This document shows, in pieces, positions 60,800-64,000 of a stretch of DNA of 64,000 nt. Location: assembly GCF_000012825.1 (NCBI RefSeq), contig NC_009614.1, positions 2,914,001-2,978,000 on the forward strand, given 5' to 3'. The first letter of the stretch is position 1. Each line of letters opens with the position of its first letter. Source of the stretch: Phocaeicola vulgatus ATCC 8482. Its GTDB lineage: Bacteria > Bacteroidota > Bacteroidia > Bacteroidales > Bacteroidaceae. Made by a program: the position numbers and the translations under genes. Below the pieces are notes generated by a model that searched no databases, had not been told where the DNA came from, and saw nothing but the letters and a program-made list of their open reading frames with translations.

Positions 60800-60845
60800 A
60801 GCAAGGTATAACTTTAAAAAGTCAAATTAAGTGGATTTCCGGAAT
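60800..60845. other. attR junction of the serine-recombinase element
   Basis: AGCAAGGTATAACTTTAA (60800-60817) is the exact reverse complement of the left arm (49281-49298). Crossover GT is at 60831-60832, after which VirE coding DNA (GGATTTCCGG) resumes. The element supplies the in-frame stop (TAA on the reverse strand, 60829-60827) that truncates the N-terminal VirE fragment. Confidence 0.82.
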
Positions 60846-62236
60846 CCTTGCGAACCTACAAGTAAAGGTGAAGTGCTGTTTCCATGCTGGCGGTCCATCC
60901 CCCTCCAATGCGCCACCATGCCTAGAAACCAACGGTAAAAGAGTTCTTCCCAATGCGGATTGCCGCAAGGAACGAGCCGGGCAAGTGCGCGGATGCGGTC
61001 AGTACCGTCCCAGCGGGGAAGGTCACACAAGTATTCTTCTACAGGATTGTAAAGCGGAACGAAATCGGAGGTGAGAAAGCGGTCTATATCCCGGTCCCAC
61101 ACTTGCAGCCCTTCTTTTAAGGCGCAGAGGGCGATACTGTTGCGGGTACGTTTATCTAAAGGCTTGAAATAGAAATGAACAGAGTCCCGTTGACGGTATT
61201 CCACCTCGTCCAGCACGGTGTTGAAGCGGAATTCATACCGTCTTTTCAAGAATTCCTCCAGCCGGAAGGTGGCTTCCTGCTCTTTACTGAAACCGCTTTT
61301 TTTACCGAAACCTTTCATTTCCCGGTATCCGTTGCCAAAAGCTGTACGGATGGTTTCTGTGTCCGTTGCGTGAAAATAGTGCATCAGCGTGCGCTGTACG
61401 GCTTCCTCTTCGGGGATGCCTGTTTTGAAGCATTGTTCTACCAGATGGGGCAGTAAAGGTTCCAGCCCGTCATCACGTTTCCAGTTTTCCATCTCGGCCA
61501 ATGCTCTTTTCCGTGCCGACTGGTACATCTGGGCAAAAATCTGCATACTTTCGCAGCCGGGTGTCATTCGTTCCGGTGCGCTTTCGCTGTTTTGTTTCCG
61601 TTGCCGGAAAGTTTCCTCATCGGGCAGGGCAAGCGGTTGCTCTATGCAGAAAGGAACGGACGAAGGGTTATAGTAAGGTTGTTCATCCACGGTCATGCGA
61701 CAGCTTTGCATCAGGTCCGGTTCCTTCAGTGTGATGCCGAAAGGAAGCATGGGCTGGTAGCATGTCACCGCCAGCCGATAGGCGTGGGCATGAAACAGGA
61801 GGACTTCTTGTGTGGCAGTGGGCAAGCTGCCGTCAGTGCGTGCGAAGCGTATCCATATCTTTACGCTCCGTCCGCTTGAACCGCAGAAAGCGGCAAAGGT
61901 TTGTGGCAGTTGCTCTACTTGGCGTTTCACATATTCCACCTCATACAGGTCGGCGAGCCGGTTCACTTCCAGCTGCACCAGTCCGTTGTAATGTTTCATA
62001 CGTTTCTCACCCTTTTGTTTGCGGGTATATTCTACGGCAGGATAGACACGCGGCAGTTTGTCGATGTGGACGTAGCGGGCGGACGATCCTGCCAGCCGGG
62101 GTAGTATTTCACGCAGTTCCGATATATGCCCTGCTTTGTTCTCTGTCTTTACTTTCTCGAAGAATGCGTCCGTATCGCATAGTGACAAGGCTTCTGTCCC
62201 CTGTTCTTCATCTTTCCTGATGAGTGTAATTTTCAT
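60827..62236 (-). pseudogene. VirE-type primase/helicase, N-terminal part, interrupted in Walker A
   Basis: 469 codons starting MKITLIRKDEEQGTEAL. Residues about 40-200 match the BT4734/VirE N-terminal domain (a primase-like fold, with GRSVKIWIRFAR and CYQPMLPFG). A helical middle (about 240-330) follows, then the start of the VirE ATPase (RWDGTDRIRALARLV, about 420) up to the Walker A GSQGFRKST, where a stop from the inserted element ends the frame. The remainder is at 48587-49270. Reconstituted length is 696 residues, normal for the family, found in Bacteroides islands and capsule-locus neighbourhoods. The truncated product would lack nucleotide hydrolysis. Confidence 0.9.
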
Positions 62237-62504
62237 ATTTGTCTTTCGTTTGAATGTTTTTTTGGTTTTATGTACCTCCCATGGAAAAGATGATGTTCTG
62301 TCGTGTGGAGAAGACTGCGTATTGCGAGTGTCTATGTGTGCATATTTTTAGTAAAGATAAGGTTTCTTTCCGGATTCTGCAAATGCTTTCCGGATTAAAT
62401 GCCGTCTTTTTCTTTTTCCTTTCTTTTCTGTGTTTTTATTCTTAGTCTCAGTGCATATTCCCCTGTCTCTTATTTGTTTTCTACCTTTTCTTTTCTTATT
62501 TTTG
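62237..62504. other. Divergent intergenic region with polypyrimidine tract
   Basis: No gene seen. From about 62400 to 62503 the plus strand is strongly T/C-rich (repeated CTTTTTCTTTTTCC and TTTTCTTTTCTT). Together with the adjacent 22-bp repeats it resembles an AT-rich, strand-asymmetric control or origin-like region between the VirE and HU genes. Confidence 0.4.
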
Positions 62505-62512
62505 TATGTTTG
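62505..62512 (+). promoter_or_regulatory. Candidate -7 box for the HU-like gene
   Basis: TATGTTTG fits TAnnTTTG. If used, transcription would start near 62520 and the 22-bp repeats would lie just downstream of the start. No well-spaced -33 box is seen. Confidence 0.4.
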
Positions 62513-62531
62513 TAATTAGTTATCTACCCTT

Positions 62532-62605
62532 GTGATTAAGTCTGATCATAAAGGTGATTAAAATTAATCACAAAGGTAGTTAAGCTTAATCACATCCGTG
62601 ATTAA
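62532..62605. repeat. Four-unit 22-bp iteron-like array upstream of the HU-like gene
   Basis: GTGATTAA or its variant GTAGTTAA begins at 62532, 62554, 62576 and 62598, exactly 22 bp apart. In units 2 and 3 the motif faces TTAATCAC after 2 bp (62564-62571 and 62586-62593), giving a 18-bp palindrome in unit 2. The array ends 36 bp before the ATG at 62642. Spacing equals about two helical turns, as for operators or plasmid iterons bound on one DNA face. Confidence 0.8.
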
Positions 62606-62641
62606 TAGATATTGAACTTTCATCAATAAAAAAAGAACAGT

Positions 62642-63265
62642 ATGGCAATACTATTTGATTGGTACGAGAATCCCAAAACCTCTGAGCAACAAGGGGAAGA
62701 GAATATGTTGCATCCGCGTCTCCGGCTGAATGGGAAAGTAAGCACGGCCCAGCTCCGTGCCCGTATACAGAAATATTGTACATTGACGGAAACGGATGTA
62801 ATAGCCGTGCTCGATGCGCTGTCACACGCCATGGGCGAGGAATTGGCGGAAGGCAGGCAGGTGCATCTGGACGGCATCGGCTTTTTCCGTCCCAATCTGG
62901 TGAGCACCGAGCCGGTAACCGAAAAGACGAAACGTAAAAATACAAAGGTAAGGCTTAAGGGGATTGTTTACCGCCCCGACCGATTATTGATGGATGAGGT
63001 GGGGAAGGTAAAGGTGCAGCGTACCCGGTTCTCGTTTCATTCAAGTAAACTGACCGATGAGGAAATTGACGCATTGCTGACGGAGTTCTTCACAACTCAT
63101 GATTTTGTGCAGCGGAAAAGTTTCCAGCTTCTTTGCAGTATGACACAAAGTACGGCCAGCCGCCATTTACACCGCTTGTGCGAGGAAGGAAAGCTGAAAA
63201 ATGTGGGACTTCCCAAACAACCGGTTTATAAGCCGATAAATGGGTATTATGTTGTGAATGAATGA
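62642..63265 (+). CDS. HU-family DNA-binding protein with C-terminal winged-helix extension
   Basis: 207 residues. Residues about 30-125 form an HU/IHF-like domain (VSTAQLRARIQKYCTLTETDVIAVLDALSHAMGEELAEGRQVHLDGIGFFRPN). A C-terminal winged-helix segment follows (about 140-205: FVQRKSFQLLCSMTQSTASRHLHRLCEEGKLKNVG). This HU-related family is confined to Bacteroidetes and often lies beside VirE-type genes, as here (divergent). It could bend DNA at the neighbouring 22-bp repeats, autoregulate, or assist the VirE primase/helicase; this is inferred from position. A hairpin terminator follows at 63294. Confidence 0.9.
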   Translation: MAILFDWYENPKTSEQQGEENMLHPRLRLNGKVSTAQLRARIQKYCTLTETDVIAVLDALSHAMGEELAEGRQVHLDGIGFFRPNLVSTEPVTEKTKRKNTKVRLKGIVYRPDRLLMDEVGKVKVQRTRFSFHSSKLTDEEIDALLTEFFTTHDFVQRKSFQLLCSMTQSTASRHLHRLCEEGKLKNVGLPKQPVYKPINGYYVVNE

Positions 63266-63293
63266 TTTAAGTGAGATGTGCAAGAAAATAGGA

Positions 63294-63325
63294 GTGAGGG
63301 CATGAGGGCAATGCTCTCACTTTTT
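63294..63325 (+). terminator. Terminator after the HU-like gene, made of GAGGGCAT repeats
   Basis: GTGAGGGCAT (63294-63303) pairs with ATGCTCTCAC (63311-63320), one wobble, followed by TTTTT. Confidence 0.8.
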
Positions 63326-63327
63326 AA

Positions 63328-63398
63328 CATGCCCTCACTGTGTGTAGTGGTTTAATAATGAGTAGGTTATGACTTTTAGTGAGGGCATGAGGGCATAA
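63328..63398. repeat. Right-end repeat block of the VirE-HU module
   Basis: CATGCCCTCAC (63328-63338) pairs with GTGAGGGCATG (63379-63389) across 40 bp. The right part, TGAGGGCATGAGGGCATAA (63380-63398), is the exact inverted copy of 48470-48488. The loop (GGTTTAATAATGAGTAGGTTAT, split here at 63349-63370) resembles 48504-48523 in direct orientation. Confidence 0.7.
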
Positions 63399-63534
63399 GT
63401 GGGTGCAACTTAATATAAAAAGTTGTTTTACCACCAGATTTGTTTACCATCAACGTATGTGAACGGACGTTCTTCTGTTTTCCGTGTGTGTGCAGAAATA
63501 GATAAAATAGTTGAAGTCCGTTACTAAAATAGGG

Positions 63535-63560
63535 AAATCCCTACCAACTAATAGGGATTT
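63535..63560 (+). terminator. Terminator-like hairpin before the last gene
   Basis: AAATCCCTA (63535-63543) pairs perfectly with TAGGGATTT (63552-63560), followed by TCTTTG. The tail is weak. The rest of 63399-63534 holds nothing recognisable. Confidence 0.5.
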
Positions 63561-63562
63561 TC

Positions 63563-63595
63563 TTTGTTATGAACTGAAACCTCTGGCTATCTTTG
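63563..63595 (+). promoter_or_regulatory. Promoter of the gene at 63634
   Basis: TTTG (63563-63566) and TATCTTTG (63588-63595) are separated by 21 bp and lie 38 bp before the ATG. Confidence 0.6.
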
Positions 63596-63633
63596 CACTA
63601 GAAAAAGTAGATAGAATAACAAATAAAACAGGT

Positions 63634-64000
63634 ATGAGTATGAAAAAGATTGTATTAGCTTCGCTTATGATGGTGTGCTTGCCTTATTGGGCAATGTCAC
63701 AAAGCGTTGATGACGACCTTTATTTCATCCCTAAGAAAAAAGCTGAAAAGAAAGAGGAGGTTAAGCAAGAGGTGAAAGTGGTGGTTCCGCAGAAGCAGAA
63801 CACGACTACCGTTTACGCAGCCCCCGGTTCTACAGTGGTAGTGAAGGATGTGAAAGGAAAAGTGCGCGATGTGGATGAGTATAATCGTCGTTATACTTCA
63901 CGAGATAATAACTTCTCGATGGAGAATGATACCTTGTATATTGAGGAGAAACCTTTGAATGAGAGAGGGGAATGGGTTAATGGTTTTGAGGGCTCTCAAG
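63634..64000 (+). CDS. Secreted protein of unknown function, C-terminus outside window
   Basis: At least 122 residues, open at the window edge. A signal peptide (MKKIVLASLMMVCLPYWAMSQ, beginning at 63640, two codons after the ATG at 63634) is followed by a charged, Lys/Glu-rich stretch (KKKAEKKEEVKQEVKVVV) and a polar region (VYAAPGSTVVVKDVKGKVRDVDEYNRRYTSR). No domain can be named from this part. A consensus promoter precedes it. It lies outside the inverted repeats of the VirE-HU module and is probably core genome. Confidence 0.7.
   Translation, partial: MSMKKIVLASLMMVCLPYWAMSQSVDDDLYFIPKKKAEKKEEVKQEVKVVVPQKQNTTTVYAAPGSTVVVKDVKGKVRDVDEYNRRYTSRDNNFSMENDTLYIEEKPLNERGEWVNGFEGSQ

Larger units (their letters stand above)
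49272..60832 (+). mobile_element. 11.56-kb serine-recombinase integrative element inside the VirE gene
   Basis: The element interrupts the VirE gene between its Walker A and the rest of the ATPase. attL reads CGGCAATAT then GT (49272-49273) then TAAGTTG; attR reads CAAATTAA then GT (60831-60832) then GGATTTCC. Joining at GT restores CGGCAATATGTGGATTTCC, which codes Ser-Thr-Tyr-Cys on the reverse strand in frame. Inside both ends lies the same 18-bp sequence in opposite orientation (49281-49298 and 60800-60817), as expected for attP arms bound by a large serine integrase. The integrase gene is the first gene from the left end. No relaxase, type IV secretion or capsid gene was recognised, so transfer must depend on a helper, or the element is a cryptic island or phage satellite. 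Confidence 0.88.

Noticed and set aside
49272..60832. Element as a prophage or conjugative transposon
   Set aside because: No capsid, tail, portal, terminase, relaxase, TraG or other Tra-like genes were recognised.
62532..62605. Short regular repeats as a CRISPR array
   Set aside because: Period is only 22 bp with 8-bp conserved motifs and no spacer diversity; no cas genes are present.

Overview
The window looks like a chromosomal segment of a gut Bacteroidales, most likely Bacteroides or Phocaeicola. The signs are Bacteroides-type -7 boxes (TAnnTTTG) upstream of many genes, few Shine-Dalgarno sites, many lipoproteins with short N-terminal lipoboxes, and families typical of the group: S46 peptidase, DUF4369, DUF4136, GH110, DUF3871 and VirE/BT4734-type genes. 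The species cannot be fixed by eye. No rRNA, tRNA or CRISPR array was seen.

1-48 kb is ordinary core genome. It runs: an S46 dipeptidyl-peptidase (cut by the window edge); a reverse-strand run of polyprenol-phosphate sugar transferase, dihydroorotase, stand-alone MetH reactivation domain, metallophosphoesterase and PlsC; envelope lipoproteins and an S41 protease; the AspT/AspD aspartate-alanine pair; one insertion sequence (about 15.5-16.9 kb); a TPR protein, DUF418 protein, Mfd and TonB; an omega-amidase followed by an aryl-pyruvate oxidation operon (iorA-iorB-aminotransferase-paaK-ACT); a SWIM protein; a Na+/H+-type membrane pyrophosphatase; YgiQ; a golvesin/amidase-like secreted protein divergent from a GH110 alpha-galactosidase; a PPi-dependent phosphofructokinase; a GH25 lysozyme-like protein; PrmA and a thioredoxin-like protein.

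48.4-63.4 kb is accessory DNA with nested structure. The outer layer is a VirE-type primase/helicase gene plus a divergent HU-winged-helix protein. It is bracketed by 19-bp perfect inverted repeats (48470-48488 and 63380-63398), and a 22-bp iteron-like array lies upstream of the HU gene. The inner layer is an 11.56-kb element (about 49272-60832), with a large serine recombinase at its left end, inserted exactly in the Walker A codons of the VirE gene. Both att junctions, a shared GT core and 18-bp inverted arms are readable. Conceptual excision restores a continuous 696-codon gene.

The element has no relaxase, conjugation or phage structural gene that I can recognise. Its cargo is: two uncharacterised proteins; an SF2 helicase-like protein with a degenerate P-loop next to a Gp37/Gp68-type radical-SAM protein; a DUF3871 protein; a 41-aa membrane peptide; a minimal 195-aa tyrosine recombinase flanked by two long hairpins in a TAGCTA-rich region; a structured leader or ncRNA of about 250 nt ending in a terminator; a coiled-coil two-TM membrane protein; and a DUF4595-like lipoprotein. 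This is the best candidate here for a poorly described system. A further secreted protein starts at 63634 and runs off the window.
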